From Thermococcus indicus (GTDB lineage: Archaea > Methanobacteriota_B > Thermococci > Thermococcales > Thermococcaceae): a stretch of DNA of 64,000 nt. Numbering within the stretch: the first letter of the stretch is position 1; each line of letters opens with the position of its first letter. The stretch lies in assembly GCF_006274605.1 (NCBI RefSeq), contig NZ_CP040846.1, positions 2,115,041 to 2,179,040 on the forward strand. The letters are read 5' to 3'. This document shows positions 8,558 to 15,958 of the stretch, in pieces. The position numbers and the translations under genes are program-made. The notes beneath the pieces are model-generated. The model searched no databases and was not told the origin of the DNA. It saw nothing but the letters and a program-made list of their open reading frames with translations.

Positions 8558-9024
8558 TCTACGTCTCGATACATCACCGGAACACGGAGAAGATAACCAA
8601 GGCCATGGCGGAGGTTCTCGGGGCAGACCTTGTCAAGCCCTGGAAAACGGAACCGAATGAGCTCCTGAAATACGACCTCATAGGCTTCGGCTCTGGAATA
8701 TACTGGTGGAGGCACCACTGGGGCCTCTTCAAGCTCGTTGAATCCCTGCCCAGAATGGACGGAAAAAAGGCGTTCATCTTCTCAACCGCAGGGATGAACA
8801 TAAGATGGTACAACCACAGGAAACTAAAGAAGGCCCTGAGGAAGAAGGGCTTCAAGGTAGTTGGGGAGTTCTCCTGCAGGGGCTGGGACACGAACGGCTG
8901 GCTTGCCAAGATAGGCGGCCTTAACAAAGGACACCCGAATGACAGAGACGTAGCCGAGGCGAGAAGGTTCGCGGAGAGGCTGAAGGCAAAAGTGTTAAAT
9001 CCTCACGCACCAAAGAGCCGTTAG
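8542..9024 (+). CDS. Flavodoxin-family protein
   Basis: A 160-residue FMN-binding flavodoxin-like protein. The phosphate-binding loop is near the N-terminus (YVSIHHRNTEKITKAMAE, residues 7-24). IGFGSGIYWWRHH (about 47-59) and FSTAGM (about 80-85) supply the isoalloxazine loops. It probably carries electrons in the cytoplasm; no dedicated partner is adjacent, although the upstream gene may be an iron-sulfur protein. The ATG at 8542 lies inside the end of the preceding gene. Confidence 0.8.
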   Translation: MRTLIVYVSIHHRNTEKITKAMAEVLGADLVKPWKTEPNELLKYDLIGFGSGIYWWRHHWGLFKLVESLPRMDGKKAFIFSTAGMNIRWYNHRKLKKALRKKGFKVVGEFSCRGWDTNGWLAKIGGLNKGHPNDRDVAEARRFAERLKAKVLNPHAPKSR

Positions 9025-9034
9025 ATGATGCGGT

Positions 9035-9601
9035 ATGATGTGGTACACGCACGTTGTCTTTGGAGTCCTCTTCTACCTGATAGCGGCCCTCTTCGGAGCC
9101 CCGATGAGCTTTCTGGACATCGGTATGGCCGCCTTCGGGGCGTTGATGCCCGACATAGACCACCCAAAATCCTACATCTCGACCAAGCTACCCGGCGGAA
9201 CCGTCATGCCCCGGTTCGTGGAGCACAGGGGGGCAACTCACACGATAGAGGCCGCTTTCCTGATAACCGCACTCGTTGGTGGCTTAGCGTACTGGATAAC
9301 CAACAGCTACTGGCCAGCAATAGCTTTCTTCATCGGCTACATCTCGCACCTCTTCGCCGACACGCTGACGGTTTCGGGCATCAAGTGGAGCCGCTTCTCA
9401 AGCTTCCACCCGAGGGGAAAGATAAGAACCGGAACCAAGGGCGAGGGGCTGGTTCTGATACTGATGACCTTCACCACGGTGATGCTCTTCGCCTACATCG
9501 TCATGCCAGAAGAAACGAGCAAGAACCTCGGCTGGGTCATGCTGGTGGCTTTAATGGCGACCTTCGCGATAATAGGAAAGAAGCTGAAGAGGTTGAAGTG
9601 A
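9035..9601 (+). CDS. DUF457/YdjM-type membrane hydrolase
   Basis: A 188-residue membrane protein of the DUF457 (YdjM, membrane-bound metal-dependent hydrolase) family. The metal-ligand motifs are present: GALMPDIDHPKS near residues 34-45, VEHRGATHTI near 61-70 and GYISHLFADTLTVSG near 98-112. Four or five hydrophobic segments place them near the membrane. The physiological substrate is unknown. Tandem ATGs at 9035 and 9038 follow a weak site, so either may be used. It converges with the phosphohexomutase gene with no gap. Confidence 0.75.
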   Translation: MMWYTHVVFGVLFYLIAALFGAPMSFLDIGMAAFGALMPDIDHPKSYISTKLPGGTVMPRFVEHRGATHTIEAAFLITALVGGLAYWITNSYWPAIAFFIGYISHLFADTLTVSGIKWSRFSSFHPRGKIRTGTKGEGLVLILMTFTTVMLFAYIVMPEETSKNLGWVMLVALMATFAIIGKKLKRLK

Positions 9602-10950
9602 TCAGGCCCTGGCTATTGCCTCCCTCACCAGCCTCTCCGCCTTCTCCATCAAAGCTCTGGCCTTCTCCCCGGTGTGGGCCTCGAGAGTTATGCGCATTAT
9701 CGGCTCGGTTCCGCTCGGGCGGAAGAGGATCCACCAGTCGGAGTTCTCAATCCTGACCCCGTCTATGTCTATGAGCCTCTCGTAGTCGAAGCTCTTCAAA
9801 GCCTCCCTCGCTATGATTTCCATCGCTTTGGCCTTCTTCTCGTTGGGGCAGGGTATCTTGGCGCGGAGCGTAACGTAGCGCGGGACTTCCTTTGCTAACT
9901 CGCTCAGCGGGCCGAGTTTGTCTATCATCTCAAGAACAAGCGCTCCAGCAAAGATGCCATCAGGCGTCAAGTTCCACTCGGGCATTATCCAGGTTCCGCT
10001 CGGCTCGCCGCCGAAGACGCCGCCATGCTTGGCCAATTCATCAGCGACGGCAACGTCCCCAACGCGCGTTCTAATGACCTCTCCGCCAAGTGGCCTGACG
10101 TAGTCGTCTAGGGCGAAACCGGCATCTACAGTGGTAACTATCCTCCCCTTCCCGAACTTCCTGAGCATGTAGCCGGCTATGAGGCTTAGCATGACCTCGT
10201 ATTCCACGAAGTTCCCCAGGTCATCAACGACGCCAATCCTGTCGGCGTCGCCATCGTGGGCTATTCCAACGTCGGCCCTCATGGCCTTCACGGTCTTTGC
10301 CAGAGCGGACAGGCTCTCCGCGTTCGGCTCGAGCTCCCTCACGAAGAAGCCGCTGGAGTGGGAGTTGAGGGAGATAACCCTGTTGCCAAGCTCACGCTGG
10401 AGGTATGGACTCAGAATCGAGCCGGCACCGTTGCCGGAGTCGAGGACGACCGTGTACGAATCCCCAAGATGAACCATTTTAAGGGCCTCGCTGATGTACT
10501 CCCCCTCGGGTCGGCCTTCCTGAGGCTCCCAATCTCGTTCCAGGGGGCCTTCCTGAAATTCCCGGATTCCAGGATGGCCTCAAGCCTGTTCTCCATATCC
10601 GGCGTGTAGGCCATTCCATTGGCCTGCCACACCTTTATGCCGTTGTACTCCGGCGGGTTGTGGCTGGCCGTTATCGTAACGCCCGCATCAGCACCGTAGA
10701 GCCTGATGGCGAAGCCGGTGAGGGGCGTGGGCGCGAGGCCGATGTCTATAACGTCTATTCCCGCCGAAAGGAGCCCGCTTATTAAAGCTCTCTTCAGCAT
10801 CTCACCGCTCGTTCTCGTGTCCATGCCGACGACGACCGTTCCCTCACCAAGGAAAGTCCCAAGGGCCCTGCCAACGTTGAGGGCAAGCTCGGGGGTGAGT
10901 CTTTCGTTGACGACCTCTCGAATCCCGCTGGTTCCGAAGTACCTTCCCAT
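9602..10950 (-). pseudogene. Phosphomannomutase/phosphoglucomutase, one-base frameshift
   Basis: Two overlapping reading frames together encode one alpha-D-phosphohexomutase. The 5' frame (starting at ATG 10950) carries YFGTSGIRE and the phosphoserine loop [13 protein letters not shown]. The 3' frame carries the metal loop [10 protein letters not shown], the sugar loop GGEPSGTW and the phosphate loop [11 protein letters not shown]. The switch lies at the C run 10501-10505 (plus strand). Restoring one base there gives a continuous 449-residue protein with the expected [12 protein letters not shown] junction. All four family motifs are intact, so this is either a very recent mutation or a base-call error. 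RBS GGTGAG precedes the ATG. The enzyme would interconvert hexose 1- and 6-phosphates. Confidence 0.85.
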
Positions 10951-11058
10951 GAATCTCACCCGTGAGAATTATGGTACGCGTTGGGAGAGGGAAAATATAA
11001 CGTTTTCTCACGCCAAAGGAAAGGGAGAATTAATGAGGGAGGGAAAGGTTCCGGGCCC

Positions 11059-11769
11059 TCAGCCGCTGAAGGCCGCTATCTCCTTCCCCTTGGGGTTCAA
11101 TACGTGGACAACCACGTCCCCGCCAAGTTTCTGAGACAGGTCGGACGCCATCTGCCTATACGCGTTTTCGGCGTCGCCTATCTCGTCCCTGCTCTCGAAG
11201 GAGCTCACAGCCTTCACGTCGTAGGGATCGCTCCCTTCGAGGATTATGTCCCACGGCCCCTCGCCGACGAGCGAGACCGCATAATCAAGCACGGCCTTCG
11301 CCTTATCCTCGCCGGCGTCAGCGTACCACACGTATATGGTGCCGGAGTTCACGTACGAGTACCTGCTCTCCGCGGAGAAGAGCTCGTCCCTCTCGTCCGT
11401 CACGAGCTTCAGGGTCGATTTAGAGCCCCCGAACACGTCCTGCGACATCTTCGAGGCCATCATCTTCACGTAGAACTTCGTGGCATCGTCTATCTGGTCC
11501 GGGCTTGTGTAAGGCGTGGTCACCTCGACGATGTAAGCATCCCCGCTCTTAGCCAAATAGACGTCCGTTTCACCGGTTATCTGAAAGGTCTCTCCAACGA
11601 AGTCAATGAGCGCCTTGGCCTGCGAGAGCGACACGTCGCCGGAGTAGTGCACAGTTACATCGTTTATGGTGAGGGTCTTCTCAGTCTTCACATTCGTGTC
11701 CGGATTTTCACAGCCAGCGGCGATGACCAGAAGGGCCACCGCTAACAGGGCAAAGACGAGTTTCTTCAT
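11059..11769 (-). CDS. Lipoprotein of surface cluster A
   Basis: A 236-residue predicted lipoprotein. A lysine-rich start and hydrophobic stretch end in the lipobox VIAAGC, with the lipidated Cys at about residue 20. The mature part is acidic and beta/alpha mixed, with repeated SLSQAKALIDF-like and QMASDLSQKLGG-like segments, and resembles no family I know. The ATG at 11769 follows GAGGTGTGAAA and is preferred over GTG 11775. It is the last gene of a four-gene minus-strand operon (14038 to 11059) whose other products are also membrane-anchored or secreted. Confidence 0.6.
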   Translation of the reverse strand: MKKLVFALLAVALLVIAAGCENPDTNVKTEKTLTINDVTVHYSGDVSLSQAKALIDFVGETFQITGETDVYLAKSGDAYIVEVTTPYTSPDQIDDATKFYVKMMASKMSQDVFGGSKSTLKLVTDERDELFSAESRYSYVNSGTIYVWYADAGEDKAKAVLDYAVSLVGEGPWDIILEGSDPYDVKAVSSFESRDEIGDAENAYRQMASDLSQKLGGDVVVHVLNPKGKEIAAFSG

Positions 11770-11778
11770 TTTCACACC

Positions 11779-12522
11779 TCACTCACTTCCAATCTCACGG
11801 ACGCTTATCGCGTTCGCGAACTCCTCGGGAGAGAGCTCTCCCGAGAGGGCCTTCAGGAGAGCGTCGCTGGAGACGGAAACGCTGACGTTCCTCTCACCGA
11901 GGTAGACTATCTCCACCCTCTCGACCCAGGGAACAGCTTCCAGTATGGCGAGGCTCATCTTAGTGTAGTCCCTCCAGAAGAAGTCCTCTCCAGCCAGATA
12001 CTCGAGGGAAACACTCGCTGTGTCGTTAGTTAGGGCTACATTGTGCACGAGGACATCGAAGAGGCCCAGGTCGTTTTCAATCATGAACTCCGGCCTTCTA
12101 ATATCCTCGAAGGTAGCATTGTCGAGGTCACCGTTTCTGACCGTCAGCGCGATTACTGGCTCGTCCCCGAAGTAGGCCTCGACCCTGATGTTCTCGGAGC
12201 CGTTTTCGCGAGCTTTCTCAGCGAGGGTGTAGAGGGCACCGGGAAGGCTCCCGTCTATAATGCTCGTCTCGAAGCGTATAACCGTCCAGTTGCCGGAGTT
12301 CATAACGGTGACGTTCCCGGCTAAATCGGTGCCGGGACTTTCCGCCCCGTTGGATGAAGGAGTTTCTGTGGCGGTGGATGTCTCACCAGCGTTGTTCGTC
12401 AGGTTTTTGGCGGTATCGATAACCCGCTCCGGGCTTAGGTCGTCTGGAATCTGGAAGCCCCCGCTGAAGTACACGTAGCCACCGATGAGGAGCAGTATCA
12501 GGAGGAGGGCCTTTCCCTTCAT
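11779..12522 (-). CDS. Membrane-anchored protein of surface cluster A
   Basis: A 247-residue protein with one N-terminal membrane segment (about residues 3-20). A Ser/Thr/Asn-rich linker follows (about 45-70) and then an extracellular domain with many NxS/T sequons, suggesting glycosylation. There is no recognisable enzymatic motif. The ATG at 12522 overlaps the stop of the upstream gene (ATGA). It occupies the same operon position and has the same architecture as the Ca-binding-repeat protein in cluster B (14728-15957). Sequence similarity between them is limited to the N-terminal anchor and acidic linker. Confidence 0.6.
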   Translation of the reverse strand: MKGKALLLILLLIGGYVYFSGGFQIPDDLSPERVIDTAKNLTNNAGETSTATETPSSNGAESPGTDLAGNVTVMNSGNWTVIRFETSIIDGSLPGALYTLAEKARENGSENIRVEAYFGDEPVIALTVRNGDLDNATFEDIRRPEFMIENDLGLFDVLVHNVALTNDTASVSLEYLAGEDFFWRDYTKMSLAILEAVPWVERVEIVYLGERNVSVSVSSDALLKALSGELSPEEFANAISVREIGSE

Positions 12523-13910
12523 ATTACCCCCTCCTCGTAGAGCTTGTTTATGTAGAACCGTATCCTTGCCTCCTGGTCTCTAAAGTCGCCCTTGGAGTTC
12601 CTGTTCATCATGTTGACCCTGTGCATCCCCGTGGTGGTGTCCCTCATCTCGTCGATGGTGTTCCTGATGATGTCGCGGTACTTCATGCCGGCCTTCTTGT
12701 AGCGGATGGCAATTTTCGCGGTGGCTTCAAACTCCCACCGGTAGTCCTGGGCCAGGGTCTTCTTTATTGCCACGCCCATAGAGTTGAGAACCACCTCGAT
12801 CGGCTTCGTCTCGATGTTCGATGGAACTGCGTTCTTGTAGGGGGACATGGCCTTTTCGCGGTTCTCTATGTCCGACATGTCGTTGTAGAACGAGGCGCTC
12901 TTCTCGTCCACGTGCAGGTCTTTGGCGGTCTTCTTCACCGCCTCGCTATCGGAGAAGACGTTGACGTCCTTGTCGGCCTTGAAGTAGTCCTTGAGGAGCC
13001 CCAGCGGTTTGGGGAGGTAGTTTGCGGCCTGGTCGATGAAGGTATCGAGGGCCTTGTTGCCGTAGTACTTGGCCTTCCAGCCGAGTGCCGAGCTTCCGCC
13101 GGAATAGTCCGGGTCTGAGTTGATTACCCTGATAACGTCTCCCCTCGGTGTTTTGACGACCACGAATCCTCCCCACTTCTCACCGAGAGCTTTGAGTCCC
13201 TCCTTGGTTTCCGCCATTCTTCTGGCAGCATCCGGAGTCAATCCGTTGGAAGAAACCTCCGGGCTTTCAGGAACGGCCACCGATGAGCTAACCGGGACCC
13301 TAACCGTAGTGTTGGGGATTCTGCTCAGGTAGAGGTTGAGCAGAACCGGGGCGAGGCCCTCGAGGTCGCAGGCGTTCGCCCCAACCAGATATTCAACCTT
13401 GGCACTCACCAAGTAGTGGTCGTTGGCGAGGACATCGTAGGTGTGGGTCACCCCCGTGAAGCCGGTTCCGTCGAGGTACCTCTTGCCACAGAAGGACTTC
13501 AGGCTGACGTAGTTCCTTCCAGACTCGAACTCAAAATGGCAGAACTCCACGCCTATTTTCTGCCCATAGTCATCTGTCATGTCGTACTCGTAGTCCGTGT
13601 AGTTCGGCAAGTCTTTGAGGAGCCCATTAAACAGCTCAACGGCCTCGTTATCGGTGTAGTAGGTCGCCCCCACCCGGATGTAGTTGGCGCTCTCAGGGCT
13701 GTGGTTGGCGCACATGAAGTCCTGGACGACGTTGACGTAGTTTGAACCCTCCCAGCCGCCCCCACCCTGGCCGAAGGTGAGTATCAGGCCGAGGGATTCG
13801 GCCTCTTCCTTCGTTATCGCGGGTAACCGATCCGGAAACTGGGAGGCAGAAACGGGCAGGGCGAGTAGGAGTGCAACTCCCAGGAAAAGAATCAGGTTCT
13901 TGAACATCAT
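12519..13910 (-). CDS. Large secreted protein of surface cluster A
   Basis: A 463-residue exported protein. It has a signal peptide (FKNLILFLGVALLLALPVSA) and a Cys-containing N-terminal domain (residues about 30-200, including SGRNYVSLKSFCGKRYLDG). The C-terminal half is basic and helical, with no membrane anchor. The ATG at 13910 overlaps the stop of the small membrane protein gene (ATGATG). No family is recognised. Its place in the operon, after a one-TM small protein and before two anchored proteins, mirrors the 814-residue protein of cluster B. Confidence 0.6.
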   Translation of the reverse strand: MMFKNLILFLGVALLLALPVSASQFPDRLPAITKEEAESLGLILTFGQGGGGWEGSNYVNVVQDFMCANHSPESANYIRVGATYYTDNEAVELFNGLLKDLPNYTDYEYDMTDDYGQKIGVEFCHFEFESGRNYVSLKSFCGKRYLDGTGFTGVTHTYDVLANDHYLVSAKVEYLVGANACDLEGLAPVLLNLYLSRIPNTTVRVPVSSSVAVPESPEVSSNGLTPDAARRMAETKEGLKALGEKWGGFVVVKTPRGDVIRVINSDPDYSGGSSALGWKAKYYGNKALDTFIDQAANYLPKPLGLLKDYFKADKDVNVFSDSEAVKKTAKDLHVDEKSASFYNDMSDIENREKAMSPYKNAVPSNIETKPIEVVLNSMGVAIKKTLAQDYRWEFEATAKIAIRYKKAGMKYRDIIRNTIDEMRDTTTGMHRVNMMNRNSKGDFRDQEARIRFYINKLYEEGVI

Positions 13911-14038
13911 ACCAGCCTCCGAAGGAGCCCCAGGAACCACCTCGCGAGCAGGAGGAAAACTATAACTGCCCCAATGAGCAGGAGAAGCCCGAGTAGCGGG
14001 CCGAGAACGTTCAGGCCCGTGAGGGGTTCCGAGGGCAT
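13907..14038 (-). CDS. Small one-TM protein, first gene of cluster A
   Basis: A 43-residue protein with a single long hydrophobic segment (LNVLGPLLGLLLLIGAVIVF) and a basic tail (RWFLGLLRRLV), so the C-terminus is likely cytoplasmic. The ATG at 14038 follows GGAAGTGATCAG. The longer frame up to 14110 runs through the conserved leader and is not favoured: the equivalent leader of cluster B is conserved as DNA but in another frame. It overlaps the next gene by ATGA. The position matches the 54-residue one-TM protein that opens cluster B. Confidence 0.55.
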   Translation of the reverse strand: MPSEPLTGLNVLGPLLGLLLLIGAVIVFLLLARWFLGLLRRLV

Positions 14039-14180
14039 CTGATCACTTCCTGGCAAAACCGTCTCGCGAAAGAGAAAAGCGGGACAGCTCTGCGTTGATC
14101 CTTTTAACAAATTACGCAGTTATGAGTAATAAGACTTTCGGAAAAGAAAATTCAAGTGAGGATTTTATAAACAAAATTTC
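14039..14180 (-). promoter_or_regulatory. Promoter and leader of cluster A, copy of cluster B leader
   Basis: On the minus strand a BRE/TATA-like CGAAAGTCTTATTAC (14126-14140) is followed by CTGCGTAA. About 40 bases on lies a block (14062-14087) containing CCCGCTTTTCTCTTTCGCGA. The same elements recur in the same order at 18589-18661, with the block matching at 25 of 26 positions. TCTCTTTCGCGAGA can form a small stem. Reading frames through the block differ between copies, so the conservation is at nucleotide level, either from common origin or from a leader function. Confidence 0.6.
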
Positions 14181-14184
14181 TTCA

Positions 14185-14285
14185 ATGGCGAAGACTTTTC
14201 GCCAAATTGACCAGCTTCCTCGCCCTTTCGAGAGAGACCTCGTTTTCCACCCTTTCCGTCCCCGCTTGAGCCACGTGCGCATCCG
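14185..14285 (-). pseudogene. Remnant of the 3' end of btpA
   Basis: The minus strand reads VENEVSLERARKLVNLAKSL, nearly identical to the C-terminus of the intact BtpA-family gene at 18691-19473 (VENEVSLERARKLVELANKL). Upstream of this, GTGGCTCAAGCGGGGACGGA matches the intact gene's DNA with a small indel that breaks the frame. No start or upstream part of btpA is present. With the copied leader beside it, this marks the edge of a duplicated segment. The following bases 14286-14338 hold nothing recognisable. Confidence 0.75.
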
Positions 14286-14338
14286 GACGAACTCGAGGTC
14301 TCACCACAAAATGACATAAAAGAAAAAAGAAAATGGCC

Positions 14339-14722
14339 TCATTTCTTCTCCAGCCGGTAGATTCCAACGCTGACCTTGTAGGAATCGACGTTTACCGGGG
14401 CCTTATAGTCCACCCTGACCTGGAAACGCTGTGTTGTACCGTAGACCAGGCTGTCGGTTTCGGATTCTGTCAGAACGTTGCCGTTCTCGTCGAGTATCGT
14501 TATCTTCTCGACTGTCCCTTCACTGCTCGCGTTTATGTAGTACTTCCCAGGTTCAAGGACGTGGCTGAGGTAAAAGACATCACCCGAAACCGTCTCGGTC
14601 TTGACCTCCACCGGAACCTTGTCGTAGGCGTGAGTGTAGTAGTACTGGACGCCGAAAACACCGGCTATTCCGATGAGTATCAGCAGGAAGAAGCCCACCA
14701 CGAGCTTTTTTAACAATCCCAT
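14339..14722 (-). CDS. Membrane-anchored small protein of surface cluster B
   Basis: A 127-residue protein with one N-terminal membrane segment (LVVGFFLLILIGIAGVFGV) and an extracellular beta-rich domain of about 100 residues, including LEPGKYYINASSEGTVEKI. The pattern recalls small beta-sandwich domains, but I cannot name a family. The ATG at 14722 follows GGAGGTGAGAAAG, a strong site, and is preferred over GTG 14731. It is the last gene of cluster B, the counterpart by position of the cluster A lipoprotein. Confidence 0.6.
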   Translation of the reverse strand: MGLLKKLVVGFFLLILIGIAGVFGVQYYYTHAYDKVPVEVKTETVSGDVFYLSHVLEPGKYYINASSEGTVEKITILDENGNVLTESETDSLVYGTTQRFQVRVDYKAPVNVDSYKVSVGIYRLEKK

Positions 14723-14727
14723 CTTTC

Positions 14728-15957
14728 TCACCTCCCAGCGTTTCTGTACTCGATTTCAACCACGTGCCCGCAGTCTCCGATTCTCTCGTGGGAAACGAGG
14801 GTAAAGGCAGTGTAGCTCCCGTCGGAGTTTCTGTTCACATAAACATGGCCGATTACCACTTCCATAGCTCCTTCCTCCGCTGGGTATCCTGAGGCTGGGA
14901 TGTCCCCAACGGTAAGCTCCTCAAGGCTCTTTGCTCCGATGTCAACGTAGTGGCCTAGTATCGCCGGATAATCCACGCACCACGGCTCCAACGCTATATC
15001 CATCTTCTCCCAGTCCTCAAGGGTCTGGAAAATTTCGCCGGTGGAGAACCTTATTCCAACGCTACCGTTGGTTGAGAGCGTTGCTTTCATCAGCCCACCG
15101 AGCTCGCCGGTAATGTTCTCTCTTTCCGTCCCGCTTTCCGTTTCGGTGAATGACTCGTAGCAGGCTTTGGCCTTCTCGTATTTCCCGTAGGCTTCCTCAA
15201 GCTTCTCCTTGAGTTCGTCGCTCGGCTCGTCGTTGTACTGGGCCTGGAGTTTGGTTACGTTGTTGTAGGCCTGAACATAGAGCCTGTAGGCATCTTCAAC
15301 GGTCTGGGGGCAGGCGGCGGTTTCGTTTTCCGGGGAAGCGAGGACCGGCCCGCCCTGGAACTCGTCGAAGACGCCGTCGAAGTCCATGTCGTGAAGGTCC
15401 GGATTTCCATCCCCGTCAACGTCCCTCTCGTCTATAACCCCGTCGGAGTTTATGTCCCACGCGTCAACCTTCCCGTCGCCGTCGGTGTCGTAAACATCTG
15501 CGATTCCATCGCCGGTCAAATCCCAGGCGTAGCTCTTTTCGCCGTTGAACGTCGTTACCCACTCATCGGTTTTGCCGTCGTAGTTCTGGTCGAGGTATTT
15601 GGTATCGTAGTTTCCATCCCCCGTCGTGTCAAGGTAGACGGCATCTATTTTTCCGTCGTCGTTCCTGTCGAGGAAGAGGACGTAGGTCGAGTTCACCCTC
15701 ACCGCTCCAAATCCCTCGCCTATGTAGACGTCTCCTTCGCTTCCGTTGCCGGCCCAGCCGGAGCCGGAGAAGCCTTTCTCCCCGGTGTTGGTTCCAGCAG
15801 AGTTTCCGTTATCGTTTCCGGGGTTTTCATTCCCCGAGTCGATGCCTTCGGCCTTCTCCCTGGCCTTCTTCGTGAGGTCGTCGATTACCCTCGGATTGCT
15901 GTGGTAGATGTAGGCAACGAGGAGAACCACCAGGAGGAGCACGATGAGCTTCTTCAT
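14728..15957 (-). CDS. Membrane-anchored protein with Ca-binding-type DxDxDG repeats
   Basis: A 409-residue protein with an N-terminal membrane segment (LIVLLLVVLLVAYIY) and an Asn/Gly-rich linker. Residues about 95-205 contain at least seven acidic loops such as DRNDDGKID, DTTGDGNYD, DQNYDGKTD, DTDGDGKVD, DINSDGVID and DVDGDGNPD. These resemble EF-hand, dockerin or thrombospondin type 3 calcium loops. A helical segment and a C-terminal domain with several Cys follow. It is probably anchored outside the cell and calcium-stabilised. The ATG at 15957 lies one base after the stop of the upstream large protein. Confidence 0.7.
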   Translation of the reverse strand: MKKLIVLLLVVLLVAYIYHSNPRVIDDLTKKAREKAEGIDSGNENPGNDNGNSAGTNTGEKGFSGSGWAGNGSEGDVYIGEGFGAVRVNSTYVLFLDRNDDGKIDAVYLDTTGDGNYDTKYLDQNYDGKTDEWVTTFNGEKSYAWDLTGDGIADVYDTDGDGKVDAWDINSDGVIDERDVDGDGNPDLHDMDFDGVFDEFQGGPVLASPENETAACPQTVEDAYRLYVQAYNNVTKLQAQYNDEPSDELKEKLEEAYGKYEKAKACYESFTETESGTERENITGELGGLMKATLSTNGSVGIRFSTGEIFQTLEDWEKMDIALEPWCVDYPAILGHYVDIGAKSLEELTVGDIPASGYPAEEGAMEVVIGHVYVNRNSDGSYTAFTLVSHERIGDCGHVVEIEYRNAGR

Positions 15958-15958
15958 C

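Noticed and set aside
10955-10966. CTCACCCGTGAG palindrome at the phosphohexomutase ribosome site, considered as a regulatory hairpin.
   Set aside because: The two-base loop is too small for an RNA hairpin, and the sequence is largely explained by the GGTGAG ribosome binding site.
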